NCBI GenBank assembly: GCA_030527235.1
Contig: JAUNBL010000001.1
Location: 74,294-138,293 of the forward strand
From: Clostridia bacterium
GTDB lineage: Bacteria; Bacillota; Clostridia; UMGS1883
DNA length: 64,000 nt
Direction: 5' to 3'
Under the pieces are notes generated by a model that ran no database searches, had not been told where the DNA came from, and saw only the letters and a list, made by a program, of their open reading frames with translations. Position numbers and translations under genes: made by a program. This document shows positions 45,578-55,087 of the stretch, piece by piece. Position 1 is the first letter of the stretch, and every line of letters begins with the position of its first letter.

Positions 45578-45606
45578 TTGCAATTTTTTTTTAGTTGAGG
45601 TATAGT
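45578..45606 (+). promoter_or_regulatory. Promoter of the S10 ribosomal operon
   Basis: TTGCAA (45578-45583) and TATAGT (45601-45606) are 17 bases apart, with a T-rich spacer. This gives a leader of about 250 bases before rpsJ. Confidence 0.75.
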
Positions 45607-45862
45607 AAAACGGCTGTGACATGACAGACGATGAAGCGGGAGGTTGCTGCCCTTAGGGACAGGTTTTTCCGTGGAGAATGTCCGGTTCGCGAAATCGGGC
45701 GGCAGTCACTGTACAACATGATATTTGCGCCGTATACAGCGCAATAACACCATGTGGTACCCGGAACAGTATTCCGGGTTTTGGTTTGACCGGGAATGAA
45801 ACACCCGGCAAGGTGTACAGTTGTCATATACGTCACAAGAAAAACTTTTAGGAGGCATATGT
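45607..45862 (+). promoter_or_regulatory. Structured leader of the S10 operon with attenuator-like hairpin
   Basis: The leader has no convincing ORF. It holds a hairpin CCCGGAA/TTCCGGG (45760-45778) followed by TTTTGGTTT, like an intrinsic terminator, then a competing CCGGG and CCCGG pair at about 45790-45808. A smaller hairpin lies near 45646-45662. This layout suits transcription attenuation of the ribosomal operon, as with r-protein leaders elsewhere. The regulator is unknown. The stretch 45428-45577 shows no gene. Confidence 0.55.
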
Positions 45863-46243
45863 ATGGCAGCGAAACAGAAAGTAAGAATCAGATTGAAGGC
45901 GTATGATCACGTGCTTCTTGACCAGTCCGCAGAAAAAATTGCGGAAACCGCCAAGAGAACGGACGCCAAGGTATCGGGTCCGATACCGCTTCCCACAGAG
46001 AAAGAGATTATTACAATCCTCAGAGCGGTGCACAAGTACAAGGACAGCCGTGAGCAGTTTGAGCAGAGAACTCACAAAAGGCTTATAGACATCCTTGACC
46101 CCACGCCCAAGACGATGGATGCACTCGGAAAACTTGACGTGCCGGCAGGTGTGAGCATCGACATAAAAATTATCGACGCGGCGGCCAAGAAAAAAAGCTC
46201 AAAGAGCGCGGCGTCTCCCGCTAAAAAGAAGACGGGCAAATAA
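45863..46243 (+). CDS. rpsJ: 30S ribosomal protein S10, with long basic tail
   Basis: 126 residues from ATG 45863 (TTAGGAGG upstream). The core ([20 protein letters not shown], then [17 protein letters not shown] and [16 protein letters not shown]) is normal and also serves NusB-linked antitermination. Bacterial S10 usually stops near residue 103; here 23 more residues follow, rich in Lys, Ser and Ala ([15 protein letters not shown]). First gene of the S10-spc-alpha cluster. Confidence 0.97.
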   Translation: MAAKQKVRIRLKAYDHVLLDQSAEKIAETAKRTDAKVSGPIPLPTEKEIITILRAVHKYKDSREQFEQRTHKRLIDILDPTPKTMDALGKLDVPAGVSIDIKIIDAAAKKKSSKSAASPAKKKTGK

Positions 46244-46310
46244 TTGCGCACAGAGGTCAATGTTGGCGCGCAGCGCCAACCAATAACCATTTATAAGGAG
46301 GATATACAAT

Positions 46311-46934
46311 ATGCAAAAGGCAATTATCGGAAAGAAGATAGGCATGACTCAAATCTTCACACCAGAAGGAAAAGTAGTTCCGGTTACGGTAATTGAAGCG
46401 GGTCCCTGTTCGGTCGTGCAGAAAAAGACCGTTGAAAAGGACGGATATGAAGCGCTTCAGCTCGGATACGGAGCAGTTTCGGAAAAGCATGTTTCCAAGC
46501 CCCTGCGCGGGCATTTCGCAAAGGCAGGAGTTACGCTTAAAAAGGTTCTGCGTGAGTTTGCGCTTGAAGGCGAATACAACGTGGGCGATGAAATTAAGTG
46601 CGACTTGTTTGCGGATGGGGATAAAGTTGACGTAACGGGTATAAGCAAAGGTAAGGGATACGCCGGTACGGTAAAAAGGTGGGGCACGCACCGCGGACCT
46701 ATGACGCACGGCAGCGGCTATCACAGAGGCCCCGGCTCCATGGGCGCTTGCTCGACGCCTTCGCGCGTTATGAAAGGAAAGAAGCTTGCGGGACACATGG
46801 GCGTTGAAAAGGTTACAATTTTGAACCTTGATGTTGTAAGAGTAGATGCGGAGAGAAATCTTCTGCTTGTGCGCGGCGCCATTCCGGGTCCCAAGGGCGG
46901 AATTGTTACCGTAAGAAACGCAGTTAAGGCGTAA
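46311..46934 (+). CDS. rplC: 50S ribosomal protein L3
   Basis: 207 residues, normal length. [20 protein letters not shown] and the loop [21 protein letters not shown] near the peptidyl transferase centre identify it. The 67-base gap after rpsJ is the longest in this part and holds a GC-rich hairpin (GTTGGCGC/GCGCCAAC, 46262-46280), perhaps an RNA processing or stability element. GGAGG precedes the ATG. Confidence 0.97.
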   Translation: MQKAIIGKKIGMTQIFTPEGKVVPVTVIEAGPCSVVQKKTVEKDGYEALQLGYGAVSEKHVSKPLRGHFAKAGVTLKKVLREFALEGEYNVGDEIKCDLFADGDKVDVTGISKGKGYAGTVKRWGTHRGPMTHGSGYHRGPGSMGACSTPSRVMKGKKLAGHMGVEKVTILNLDVVRVDAERNLLLVRGAIPGPKGGIVTVRNAVKA

Positions 46935-46963
46935 AGCCGTAAGACGGAAAGGAGATGTAAACT

Positions 46964-47587
46964 ATGCCTAAGGCAGCATTATATAATATGCAGGGCAGTC
47001 AGATTGGCGAGGTTGACCTTCCGGAAACTTGCTTCGGAGTGCAGGTTAACGAGAGCGCGATTCACGCGACGGTTGTAAACTACCTTGCAAATCAGAGACA
47101 GGGTACACAGAGCACAAAAACCCGCACGGAAGTTGCGGGCGGCGGCAAGAAACCTTTCAGACAGAAGGGAACAGGCCGCGCAAGGCAGGGCAGCACACGC
47201 GCTCCGCAGTGGTACAAGGGCGGCGTTGCGCTCGGACCTAAGCCGAGAGACTATTCGTATTCCATAAACAAGAAAGTTAAGAGGCTCGCGCTTATCAGCG
47301 CACTCAGTGCAAAAGCGGCGGAAAATGAGGTTAAGGTAATAGACGATATTAAGCTGGACGAAATTAAGACGGCGAATATAGTGAAGCTATTAAAGGAAAT
47401 TGGCGTTGCGGGCAAAGCTCTCATCGTTACAAAAGATAAAAATGAGAACGTGTATCTTTCCGCGAGAAACATAAAAGGTGTTAAGGCAAGCTTCATAGGT
47501 ATGCTTAATGTTTATGATATTCTCAACCACACTGACTTCATTGTTTCACAGGACGCTGTTGACAGACTTGAGGAGGTGTATGCGTAA
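46964..47587 (+). CDS. rplD: 50S ribosomal protein L4
   Basis: 207 residues. The long loop [19 protein letters not shown] that reaches into the exit tunnel is present, followed by [17 protein letters not shown]. In enterobacteria L4 also represses the S10 operon; whether it does so here through the leader is unknown. The stop overlaps the rplW start by one base (TAATG). Confidence 0.97.
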   Translation: MPKAALYNMQGSQIGEVDLPETCFGVQVNESAIHATVVNYLANQRQGTQSTKTRTEVAGGGKKPFRQKGTGRARQGSTRAPQWYKGGVALGPKPRDYSYSINKKVKRLALISALSAKAAENEVKVIDDIKLDEIKTANIVKLLKEIGVAGKALIVTKDKNENVYLSARNIKGVKASFIGMLNVYDILNHTDFIVSQDAVDRLEEVYA

Positions 47588-47877
47588 TGGAAGCTTATGA
47601 TATCATCAGAAAGCCTATCATTACCGAACATTCAATGGAGCAAATGGCGGAACGCAAGTACACGTTTGAGGTTGACAAAAGAGCCGGCAAAATTGAAATC
47701 AGGAAAGCGATAGAGGAAATCTTTGGCGTCAAGGTTGAAAAGGTCACAACAATGAATGTTCTCGGTAAGGAAAAGAGAATGGGTGCGAACAGTGGGATGC
47801 GTCCCGATTGGAAAAAAGCCATAGTTAAACTGACCGAGGATAGCAAGTCGATAGAGTTCTTCGAAGGACTAATCTAA
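47587..47877 (+). CDS. rplW: 50S ribosomal protein L23
   Basis: 96 residues. [35 protein letters not shown] and [13 protein letters not shown] are typical. L23 sits at the tunnel exit and docks signal recognition particle and trigger factor. Translation is coupled to rplD by the one-base overlap. Confidence 0.97.
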   Translation: MEAYDIIRKPIITEHSMEQMAERKYTFEVDKRAGKIEIRKAIEEIFGVKVEKVTTMNVLGKEKRMGANSGMRPDWKKAIVKLTEDSKSIEFFEGLI

Positions 47878-47893
47878 GAGGAGAGTGAACTGA

Positions 47894-48727
47894 ATGCCTA
47901 TAAAGAAATATAAGCCGACTTCTCCGGCGCGCAGACAGATGACGGTTTCCACGTTTGAGGAAATCACAAAAACTACTCCGGAGAGATCGTTGGTAGAGCC
48001 GCTTAATAAAAGTGCCGGCAGAAATTCATACGGCAGAATCACCGTTCGTCACCGTGGCGGCGGCAACAAGAGGAAGTACAGGATAATAGATTTCAAACGC
48101 GACAAGGTTGACATGATGGCGACCGTGACGGCGATTGAATACGACCCCAACCGCAGCGCTAACATCGCGCTCGTACAGTACGAGGATGGAGAAAAACGCT
48201 ACATTATTGCTCCGCACGGCATCCGTGTGGGTGACAAGATAGAGTCCTCCGTTCACGCCGATATTCGCCCAGGAAACACTCTCCCGATATCGGCAATCCC
48301 GGTAGGCAGCATTATTCACAATATAGAGCTTTCGCCTGGCAAAGGCGGCCAGCTTGTCCGTTCGGCAGGCAACAGCGCGCAGCTTATGGCGAAGGAAAAC
48401 GGTTATGCTCAGGTGAGACTTCCTTCTGGCGAGGTCAGGATGATAAGACTTGACTGCAAAGCTACTATAGGTCAGGTTGGAAATCTCGACCACGAGAACA
48501 TTTCTATCGGCAAAGCGGGAAGAAAAAGACATATGGGCTGGCGTCCCACTGTGCGCGGTGTTGTTATGAATCCCAATGACCACCCGCACGGAGGCGGCGA
48601 GGGCAAGTCGCCCATAGGAATGCCCAGTCCCGTTACGCCGTGGGGCAAGCCCGCTCTCGGATACAAGACGCGTAAGCATAAGAACCCCACAAACAAGTTC
48701 ATTGTGAAGCGCCGTAACGAGAAGTAG
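47894..48727 (+). CDS. rplB: 50S ribosomal protein L2
   Basis: 277 residues, full length. [19 protein letters not shown] and the C-terminal [21 protein letters not shown] block, with the conserved His near the peptidyl transferase centre, are intact. It needs 16S-23S contacts for subunit joining. A 16-base gap with GGAGAG precedes it. Confidence 0.98.
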   Translation: MPIKKYKPTSPARRQMTVSTFEEITKTTPERSLVEPLNKSAGRNSYGRITVRHRGGGNKRKYRIIDFKRDKVDMMATVTAIEYDPNRSANIALVQYEDGEKRYIIAPHGIRVGDKIESSVHADIRPGNTLPISAIPVGSIIHNIELSPGKGGQLVRSAGNSAQLMAKENGYAQVRLPSGEVRMIRLDCKATIGQVGNLDHENISIGKAGRKRHMGWRPTVRGVVMNPNDHPHGGGEGKSPIGMPSPVTPWGKPALGYKTRKHKNPTNKFIVKRRNEK

Positions 48728-48743
48728 TAAGGAGGATTGAATA

Positions 48744-49022
48744 ATGAGCAGATCGGTAAAAAAAGGGCCTTTTGCGGAGCCAAAGCTGTTGGCGAGAATT
48801 GAGGCCATGAATCAGACGGGCGAGAAGCGCGTTCTTAAAACCTGGTCGCGCAGCTCCACGATTTTTCCCGAAATGGTTAGCCACACAATAGCCGTTCATG
48901 ACGGGAGAAAGCACGTTCCCGTGTATATAACGGAGGATATGGTAGGTCATAAGCTGGGTGAGTTTGCGCCCACAAGGACCTTCCGCGGTCACGCCGGCGC
49001 AAAGAGCGCGGCAACGAAATAG
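48744..49022 (+). CDS. rpsS: 30S ribosomal protein S19
   Basis: 92 residues. [20 protein letters not shown] and the [20 protein letters not shown] block identify it. It binds the 16S 3' domain in the head together with S13. AAGGAGG precedes the ATG, with a 16-base gap after rplB. Confidence 0.97.
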   Translation: MSRSVKKGPFAEPKLLARIEAMNQTGEKRVLKTWSRSSTIFPEMVSHTIAVHDGRKHVPVYITEDMVGHKLGEFAPTRTFRGHAGAKSAATK

Positions 49023-49054
49023 CGCTCTACTAACAAAGTAAGGAGGAAACGACT

Positions 49055-49402
49055 ATGGAGGCTAAGACAGAAGCCAGAGCGGTGCTGCGCTATGCGCGCA
49101 TATCGCCGCGAAAAGTCAACATTGTAAATAACCTTATCAGAAACAAATCCGTCGGCGAAGCTATGGATATCCTGAAAAACACACCCAAAGCCGCCTCGGA
49201 ACTGCTTATAAAGCTTCTCGGAAGTGCGGTTGCAAACGCCGAGAACAATTTCGGAATGTCAGCGGATACGCTCTATATTTCAGAGCTTTACGCCAATGCG
49301 GGTCCTACGCTTAAGCGTGTACGCCCGAGAGCGCAGGGCAGAGCGTTTAGGATAAGAAAGAGAACAAGCCACATCACACTCGTTGTGAAGGAAAAAGAGT
49401 AG
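49055..49402 (+). CDS. rplV: 50S ribosomal protein L22
   Basis: 115 residues. The N-terminus [20 protein letters not shown] and the C-terminal hairpin [18 protein letters not shown], which lines the exit tunnel and is the site of macrolide resistance changes elsewhere, are normal. AAGGAGG precedes it. Confidence 0.97.
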   Translation: MEAKTEARAVLRYARISPRKVNIVNNLIRNKSVGEAMDILKNTPKAASELLIKLLGSAVANAENNFGMSADTLYISELYANAGPTLKRVRPRAQGRAFRIRKRTSHITLVVKEKE

Positions 49403-49416
49403 AGGAGGCGAACTTA

Positions 49417-50133
49417 ATGGGTCAGAAAGTTAATCCCCACGGCTTAAGGGTGGGTATAATCAAGGATTGGGACTCCAGATGGTACGCCGATGACAAGACT
49501 TTCGGCGACAACCTTGTAGAGGACCAGAAAATTCGCACATATCTTAAAAAGAAGCTTTACGCGGCCGGAGTTCCAAGAATTGAAATCGAAAAGGCCGCCA
49601 ACACGATAAAGCTGTTCATTCACTGCGCAAAGCCCGGTATTGTAATCGGCAAGCAGGGCGCAGACATTGAAAAGCTTAAGGCAGCGCTTTCCGCGATGAC
49701 CGGAAAAAAAGTGTTTATCAATATCGTGGAAATCAGAGTGCCTGATTTGAACGCACAGCTTGTGGCTGAGTCCATTGCGGCGCAGCTTGAAAAGAGGACA
49801 TCGTTCCGCCGCGCCATGAAGGGCGCCATGAGCCGTAGTATGAAAATGGGCGCGAAGGGTATCAAAACCTGCTGCAGCGGACGTCTCGGCGGCGCAGAAA
49901 TAGCCCGCAGCGAGCATTACCATGAGGGGACAATTCCCCTGCAAACGCTTCGTGCGGACATTGATTACGGTTTCTGCGAAGCGAACACCACTTACGGTAA
50001 AATAGGCTGCAAAGTCTGGATTTATAAAGGCGAAGTTCTTGAAGGAAAGGCGACGGCGCCCGAAGAGACTATGCCGCGTCCCCCTCAGGAAAGACGCGCA
50101 CCCAGGCCTAAAAGGGAAGGGGGCCGCAGATAA
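49417..50133 (+). CDS. rpsC: 30S ribosomal protein S3
   Basis: 238 residues. [20 protein letters not shown] opens it. A KH domain with [18 protein letters not shown] (GxxG loop) and the C-terminal [17 protein letters not shown] follow. The last 20 residues are Pro/Arg-rich ([17 protein letters not shown]), a common clostridial form. It helps form the mRNA entry tunnel. The stop overlaps the rplP start by one base. Confidence 0.97.
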   Translation: MGQKVNPHGLRVGIIKDWDSRWYADDKTFGDNLVEDQKIRTYLKKKLYAAGVPRIEIEKAANTIKLFIHCAKPGIVIGKQGADIEKLKAALSAMTGKKVFINIVEIRVPDLNAQLVAESIAAQLEKRTSFRRAMKGAMSRSMKMGAKGIKTCCSGRLGGAEIARSEHYHEGTIPLQTLRADIDYGFCEANTTYGKIGCKVWIYKGEVLEGKATAPEETMPRPPQERRAPRPKREGGRR

Positions 50134-50573
50134 TGTTAATGCCCAAGAGAGTAAAATACAGAAAGCAGTTCCGCGGCAGAATGACAGGAAAGGCGACGCG
50201 CGGAACAAAAGTTAACTACGGAGATTTCGGCCTTGTAGCGATTGAACCGGCATGGATAACGAGTAACCAGATAGAGGCGGCTCGTATTGCCATGACCCGT
50301 TACGTGAAGCGCGGAGGTCAGGTTTGGATTAAGATATTTCCCGACAAACCCATTACCGAAAAACCGGCTGAGACCCGTATGGGAAGCGGTAAAGGTTCTC
50401 CGGAATACTGGGTTGCCGTTGTAAAGCCGGGCAGAGTTATGTTTGAAATAGGCGGCGTTGAAGAAACGTCGGCGCGCGAGGCGCTTCGTCTCGCTATGCA
50501 TAAGCTGCCAATCAAATGCAAGATTGTTTCCCGCAAGGAACAGGAAACGGAGGCGCAGGCAAATGAAAGTTAA
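50133..50573 (+). CDS. rplP: 50S ribosomal protein L16
   Basis: 146 residues beginning [27 protein letters not shown]-like [20 protein letters not shown] and [16 protein letters not shown] are typical; L16 shapes the A-site region and tRNA binding. It overlaps rpmC by 11 bases, so the two are translated together. Confidence 0.97.
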   Translation: MLMPKRVKYRKQFRGRMTGKATRGTKVNYGDFGLVAIEPAWITSNQIEAARIAMTRYVKRGGQVWIKIFPDKPITEKPAETRMGSGKGSPEYWVAVVKPGRVMFEIGGVEETSAREALRLAMHKLPIKCKIVSRKEQETEAQANES

Positions 50574-50763
50574 AGAAATACGCGATATGACGACAGAGGA
50601 ATTGCAGATGAGTCTGTACGACCTCAAAAAGGAATTATTCAACCTTAGATTTCAGCATGCGACAAACCAGCTTGACAATCCTATGCAGATAGGCGACGTT
50701 AAGAAAACTATCGCAAGAACATTGACGGTTTTGCGTGAGCGCGAAATTAAGGGAACGGATTGA
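50563..50763 (+). CDS. rpmC: 50S ribosomal protein L29
   Basis: 66 residues from ATG 50563, inside the end of rpl[21 protein letters not shown] and [20 protein letters not shown] are the two-helix hallmark. The ribosome binding site GGAGG lies in the rplP coding region. L29 sits by the tunnel exit next to L23. Confidence 0.96.
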   Translation: MKVKEIRDMTTEELQMSLYDLKKELFNLRFQHATNQLDNPMQIGDVKKTIARTLTVLREREIKGTD

Positions 50764-50781
50764 GGAAGGAGGAGCATCTAA

Positions 50782-51039
50782 ATGACCGAAAGAAATCACC
50801 GCAAGGTAAGAATCGGCAGAGTTGTAAGCGATAAGATGGATAAGACTATTGTGGTCGCCATTGAGGACAACGTAAAGCATCCTCTGTACGGAAAAATTGT
50901 AAGAAGAACACAAAAAATCAAAGCGCACGACGAGGCGAATGAGTGCGGCATAGGCGATCGCGTTAAGGTTATGGAAACGCGTCCGCTCAGCCATGATAAG
51001 AGATGGCGTCTTGTACAGATTATGGAGAAGGCGCGCTAA
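50782..51039 (+). CDS. rpsQ: 30S ribosomal protein S17
   Basis: 85 residues. [20 protein letters not shown] and [19 protein letters not shown] are the standard OB-fold sequence that binds the 16S 5' domain early in assembly. GGAAGGAGG precedes ATG 50782, with an 18-base gap after rpmC. Confidence 0.97.
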   Translation: MTERNHRKVRIGRVVSDKMDKTIVVAIEDNVKHPLYGKIVRRTQKIKAHDEANECGIGDRVKVMETRPLSHDKRWRLVQIMEKAR

Positions 51040-51063
51040 ACTAACCAGAAGGAGTGAAACGAC

Positions 51064-51432
51064 GTGATACAGCAACAAACTCTGTTAAAGGTTGCCGATA
51101 ACACCGGCGCGAAAGAGCTTATGTGCATACGCGTCCTCGGCGGTTCTTTACGAAGATACGGAAACATCGGAGATGTTATTGTTGCTTCCGTTAAGAAAGC
51201 GGCACCGGGCGGCGTAGTTAAAAAGGGCGAGGTTGTCAGAGCTGTTATAGTCCGTTCCGTTACGGGCGTTAAGCGTTCGGACGGCAGCTATATCAAGTTT
51301 GACGAGAACGCCGCCGTTATTATAAAAGATGATAAGAGCCCCAGGGGTACACGTATTTTCGGACCGATTGCCAGAGAACTTCGTGATAACGATTACATGA
51401 AAATTCTCTCGCTCGCTCCGGAAGTGCTGTAA
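51064..51432 (+). CDS. rplN: 50S ribosomal protein L14
   Basis: 122 residues with a GTG start (51064) behind [26 protein letters not shown] and the [16 protein letters not shown] block are diagnostic. It forms intersubunit bridges with L19 and h14. Confidence 0.97.
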   Translation: MIQQQTLLKVADNTGAKELMCIRVLGGSLRRYGNIGDVIVASVKKAAPGGVVKKGEVVRAVIVRSVTGVKRSDGSYIKFDENAAVIIKDDKSPRGTRIFGPIARELRDNDYMKILSLAPEVL

Positions 51433-51446
51433 GGGAGGTAGCGGCA

Positions 51447-51773
51447 ATGAGTAAAAGAATTCATATTAAAAAAGGCGATCAGGTTCTTGTAATATCAGGT
51501 GACGACAAGGGCAAGAAAGGTAAAGTGTTGAGTGTTATTCCCTCCAAAGGCCGAGTAGTTGTCGAGGGCATCAATATGGTCACCAAACATAAAAAACCCC
51601 GCAGTCAGACGGACGTAGGCGGCATAATCCACCAAGAGGCGCCTATTTCCGCGACAAAGGTAATGCATATATGCGACAAGTGCAAAAAAGCCACACCAAT
51701 TGGGTATATGATTCTTGAGGATGGCTCTAAGGTGCGCAAGTGCAGAAAATGCAACGAAACTTTTGGTGACTGA
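51447..51773 (+). CDS. rplX: 50S ribosomal protein L24
   Basis: 108 residues. The KOW motif (KGDQVLVISGDDKGKKGKV) starts the protein and initiates 50S assembly. The C-terminus has two Cys pairs (CDKCKKATPIGY, then CRKCNETFGD), the zinc-ribbon form found in many Firmicutes. GGGAGGTAG precedes the ATG. Confidence 0.97.
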   Translation: MSKRIHIKKGDQVLVISGDDKGKKGKVLSVIPSKGRVVVEGINMVTKHKKPRSQTDVGGIIHQEAPISATKVMHICDKCKKATPIGYMILEDGSKVRKCRKCNETFGD

Positions 51774-51796
51774 TTATTGAAAGGAGGTAAAGACCA

Positions 51797-52339
51797 ATGT
51801 CAACAGTAGCAACGCTTTACAAAGAAGAGATAGCTCCTGCTCTTATGAAAAAGTTCGGATACAAGAGCACAATGCAGATACCTAAGCTTGATAAAGTGGT
51901 TATTAACATTGGTGTGGGCGAGGCCAAGGATAATCCCAAGGCGCTTGAAGCCGCAGCAGGCGACGTTGCCATGATTACCGGCCAGAAGCCTGTTATAACT
52001 AAGGCTAAAAAGTCTGTTGCGAATTTCAAACTCAGAGCAGGCATGAATATCGGTGTGAAGGTAACGCTTCGCGGCGAGAAAATGTACGAATTTGTAGACA
52101 GGCTCTTTAACATTGCTCTTCCGAGAGTTAGAGATTTCCGCGGTATTAACCCCAACGCGTTTGACGGCCGCGGCAACTATTCCCTCGGTATAAAGGAGCA
52201 GCTCATATTCCCTGAAATTGATTATGATAAGATTGACAAAATCAGGGGCATGGATATCATATTTGTTACCACAGCTAAAACAGACGTAGAGGCGCGTGAG
52301 TTGTTAATGCTCATGGGTGCGCCCTTTACCAGAAGCTGA
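51797..52339 (+). CDS. rplE: 50S ribosomal protein L5
   Basis: 180 residues, normal. [39 protein letters not shown] and [20 protein letters not shown] are intact. L5 binds 5S rRNA and the P-site tRNA. GAAAGGAGG precedes it. First gene of the spc part together with rplN and rplX. Confidence 0.97.
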   Translation: MSTVATLYKEEIAPALMKKFGYKSTMQIPKLDKVVINIGVGEAKDNPKALEAAAGDVAMITGQKPVITKAKKSVANFKLRAGMNIGVKVTLRGEKMYEFVDRLFNIALPRVRDFRGINPNAFDGRGNYSLGIKEQLIFPEIDYDKIDKIRGMDIIFVTTAKTDVEARELLMLMGAPFTRS

Positions 52340-52355
52340 GGGGAGGTTTTATACA

Positions 52356-52541
52356 GTGGCAAAAAAATCAATGATTTTGAAGCAGCAAAAGCCCGCCAAA
52401 TTTTCAACGCGTGCGTATACGCGCTGCAAAATTTGCGGCAGACCCCATGCGTATCTGCGCAAGTACGGAATTTGCCGTATTTGCTTCAGAGAACTTGCGT
52501 ATAAAGGTCAAATCCCCGGAGTCAGGAAGGCCAGTTGGTAA
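52356..52541 (+). CDS. rpsZ: 30S ribosomal protein S14, zinc-binding type Z
   Basis: 61 residues with a GTG start (52356) behind GGGGAGG. The four zinc ligands are Cys 24, 27, 40 and 43 ([22 protein letters not shown]). This short C+ form is usual in Firmicutes; a zinc-free paralogue may exist elsewhere. A longer frame from 52317 has no support. Confidence 0.97.
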   Translation: MAKKSMILKQQKPAKFSTRAYTRCKICGRPHAYLRKYGICRICFRELAYKGQIPGVRKASW

Positions 52542-52568
52542 TAAGCTTTTGGAAAAGGAGGTTTACTC

Positions 52569-52967
52569 ATGCAGATAACAGATCCTATCGCGGATATGCT
52601 TACCCGCATACGGAATGCTAACAGTGCTAAGCATGCGACGGTTGACGTACCCGCTTCCAATATGAAAAAGTCCATAGCTCAAATCCTCAAGGATGAAGGC
52701 TATATAAAGGACTTTGTTGTGACGGAGGACGGTCGTCAGGGCATGATTACAATAACGCTTAAATACGGAGCTAACAAAGAGAAGGTTATTTCGGGTCTTG
52801 AGAGAGTTTCCAAGCCCGGACTGCGCGTGTATGCCGGCAGGGAAGAACTTCCCAGAGTTTTGAAGGGGCTTGGCATAGCAATTATCTCAACTTCAAAAGG
52901 CGTTATGACGGATAAGGCGGCGCGAGCCGAAGGGATGGGCGGAGAAGTTCTCGCGTTCATCTGGTAA
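52569..52967 (+). CDS. rpsH: 30S ribosomal protein S8
   Basis: 132 residues. [20 protein letters not shown] and the C-terminal [18 protein letters not shown] with GGEVLAFIW are diagnostic. S8 nucleates the 16S central domain and in E. coli represses the spc operon by binding its mRNA near rplE; such a site was not identified here. Confidence 0.97.
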   Translation: MQITDPIADMLTRIRNANSAKHATVDVPASNMKKSIAQILKDEGYIKDFVVTEDGRQGMITITLKYGANKEKVISGLERVSKPGLRVYAGREELPRVLKGLGIAIISTSKGVMTDKAARAEGMGGEVLAFIW

Positions 52968-52997
52968 TCAATTATTTAGTTAGGTGGTGAAGTCAAA

Positions 52998-53546
52998 ATG
53001 TCGAGAATAGGTAAAATGCCTATCACCGTACCTGCCGGTGTGGATGTAAAAATCGCAGACGGCAATGTTGTGACGGTAAAGGGACCCAAGGGTACGCTTT
53101 GCCAGGCGCTTCACGGTGACATGCTCATAAAGCAGGAAGGCGACGTTCTCACGGTAGAGCGTCCGAACGATGAAAAGAAAAACAAATCTCTTCACGGACT
53201 TACAAGAAGTCTTCTCGCAAATATGGTACACGGCGTAACAGAGGGCTTTTCAAAACAGCTTGAGATAAACGGCGTGGGCTACAGAGCGCAGAAGCAGGGC
53301 AATAAACTCGTTCTCAATCTTGGCTACTCACATCCCGTTGAAATGGATGCTGTCGATGGAATCACCGTTGACGTGCCGGCTCCCAATACGATTATTGTGT
53401 CGGGTGCGGATAAGCAGGTTGTGGGCGAAGTAGCCGCAAAGATAAGAGAGAAGCGTCCGCCGGAGCCTTATAAGGGTAAGGGAATTAAGTATTCCGATGA
53501 GCGCATAATCCGTAAGGAAGGCAAGGCCGGTAAGGCTAAGAAATAA
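52998..53546 (+). CDS. rplF: 50S ribosomal protein L6
   Basis: 182 residues. [38 protein letters not shown] and [20 protein letters not shown] are standard. It supports the sarcin-ricin loop region where GTPase factors bind. TAGGTGG precedes the ATG. Confidence 0.97.
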   Translation: MSRIGKMPITVPAGVDVKIADGNVVTVKGPKGTLCQALHGDMLIKQEGDVLTVERPNDEKKNKSLHGLTRSLLANMVHGVTEGFSKQLEINGVGYRAQKQGNKLVLNLGYSHPVEMDAVDGITVDVPAPNTIIVSGADKQVVGEVAAKIREKRPPEPYKGKGIKYSDERIIRKEGKAGKAKK

Positions 53547-53561
53547 GAGAGGAGATTTAAG

Positions 53562-53918
53562 ATGGTCAGTAAGCCGAGCAGCAATAAGGCGAGACTTAAA
53601 AGACACGGCAGAATCCGCCAACATATCAGCGGCACTCAGCAGCGCCCGCGTCTTTGCGTCTTTCGCAGTCTTAAAAATATCTATGTTCAGGTCATTGACG
53701 ATGTTAAAGGCGTAACTCTCGTGTCCGCCTCCAGCCTTGAATTGAAGGATACTTACGGCGGAAACAAGAGCGCAGCTAAAGAAGTTGGAAAGCTGATTGC
53801 ACAAAAGGCGACCGAGAAAGGCATCAGCGAGGTTATATTTGACCGCGGCGGCTATATTTATCATGGCAGAGTGGCAGAGCTCGCGGCAGGCGCCCGAGAG
53901 GGCGGTCTGAAATTCTAA
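53562..53918 (+). CDS. rplR: 50S ribosomal protein L18
   Basis: 118 residues. [20 protein letters not shown] and [20 protein letters not shown] are typical. It binds 5S rRNA with L5. GAGAGGAG precedes it, with a 15-base gap after rplF. Confidence 0.97.
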   Translation: MVSKPSSNKARLKRHGRIRQHISGTQQRPRLCVFRSLKNIYVQVIDDVKGVTLVSASSLELKDTYGGNKSAAKEVGKLIAQKATEKGISEVIFDRGGYIYHGRVAELAAGAREGGLKF

Positions 53919-53934
53919 CAGAAGGAGGGAGATT

Positions 53935-54432
53935 ATGTCAGAGCGTATTGACGCATCAGCAATCGAAATTAAGGAAAAACTCGTTCATATAAACCGCGTT
54001 GCAAAAGTTGTAAAGGGCGGAAGAACCTTCCGTTTCAGCGCGCTGATTGTCGTTGGAGACGAAAATGGCCACGTTGGTTGCGGGTTAGGCAAGGCGGCCG
54101 AAATTCCCGATGCTATTCGCAAGGGTATTGAGGACGCAAAGAAGAACATGGTTTCTGTTCCTCTGTTGGGTTCTACCATTCCGCACGAAACTATCGGAGA
54201 ATTCGGCGCGGGCAAAGTTTTGCTTAAGCCTGCCAAGGAAGGTACCGGAGTTATTGCCGGCGGCGCTGTAAGAGCGGTTGTGGAGCTTTGCGGAATTAAA
54301 GACATCAGGACAAAGTGCCTCCGTTCAAACAATCCGAGAAATGTTGTTAAAGCTACAATCGAGGGCCTTTCCTCGCTCAAGTGTGCGGAAGAAGTTTCGC
54401 GTTTGCGCGGTAAAGCCATCGAGGAACTATAA
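53935..54432 (+). CDS. rpsE: 30S ribosomal protein S5
   Basis: 165 residues. The double-stranded RNA-binding domain ([20 protein letters not shown]) and [20 protein letters not shown], then [19 protein letters not shown] are intact. S5 takes part in decoding accuracy; spectinomycin resistance changes map in its N-terminal loop in other species. AAGGAGG precedes it. Confidence 0.97.
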   Translation: MSERIDASAIEIKEKLVHINRVAKVVKGGRTFRFSALIVVGDENGHVGCGLGKAAEIPDAIRKGIEDAKKNMVSVPLLGSTIPHETIGEFGAGKVLLKPAKEGTGVIAGGAVRAVVELCGIKDIRTKCLRSNNPRNVVKATIEGLSSLKCAEEVSRLRGKAIEEL

Positions 54433-54445
54433 GGAGGAGTAACAA

Positions 54446-54625
54446 ATGGCAAAGCTTAAAATTACTCTGAAAAAGAGCGTAATCGGCTGCAAGGACGACC
54501 AGATAGCTACCGTGAAAGCTCTCGGACTCAAAAAAATACGCAATACGGTGGAACTTAACGACACTCCGCAAATTCGCGGCATGGTTAAGAAGGTCATCCA
54601 CCTGATTGATTGTGAAGAAATCTAA
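54446..54625 (+). CDS. rpmD: 50S ribosomal protein L30
   Basis: 59 residues, AAGGAGG upstream of ATG 54446. It begins [19 protein letters not shown] and continues with [18 protein letters not shown] and [12 protein letters not shown], the normal short bacterial form. It lies between rpsE and rplO as expected. Confidence 0.96.
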   Translation: MAKLKITLKKSVIGCKDDQIATVKALGLKKIRNTVELNDTPQIRGMVKKVIHLIDCEEI

Positions 54626-54646
54626 CTTTAGGGAGGAGGAGCAGCG

Positions 54647-55087
54647 ATGAAACTCTATGAGCTGAAAGCCGCGCCCGGCAGTACTTCCAAGCCCAAACGC
54701 AAGGGCAGAGGTCCCGGCAGCGGCAACGGCAAGACGGCGGGACGCGGTCATAAGGGTCAGAACGCAAGGTCCGGCGGCGGAGTAAGGCCGGGGTTTGAAG
54801 GCGGACAGATGCCTTTGTACAGGCGCTTGCCTAAGCGTGGTTTCACAAATATTTTTGCTAAAAAATATGTTGAAATCAATGTTTCGGAGCTCGATAAATT
54901 TGAAGACGGCCAGACGATTGACGCAGATGTACTCAAGGAAGCTGGCGTCATAAAGAAAATATGCGACGGCGTTGTTGTAATGGGCAGAGGCGAGATTACT
55001 AAGAAGCTTACCGTACAGGCCGCAAGATTTACAAAAGGCGCTCAAGCGAAGATTGAGGCCGCCGGCGGGAAGGCGGAGGTGATCTAA
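54647..55087 (+). CDS. rplO: 50S ribosomal protein L15
   Basis: 146 residues. The Gly/Arg-rich N-terminal extension ([20 protein letters not shown]) threads the 23S rRNA, and [18 protein letters not shown] follows. The stop codon is directly followed by the secY GTG without a spacer, so secY translation is coupled. Confidence 0.97.
   Translation: MKLYELKAAPGSTSKPKRKGRGPGSGNGKTAGRGHKGQNARSGGGVRPGFEGGQMPLYRRLPKRGFTNIFAKKYVEINVSELDKFEDGQTIDADVLKEAGVIKKICDGVVVMGRGEITKKLTVQAARFTKGAQAKIEAAGGKAEVI

Noticed and set aside
48026-48808. Long minus-strand ORFs antisense to the ribosomal genes (also at 49444-50208 and 54377-55186)
   Set aside because: They mirror highly conserved ribosomal genes, lack ribosome binding sites and carry no domain; they are frame shadows.
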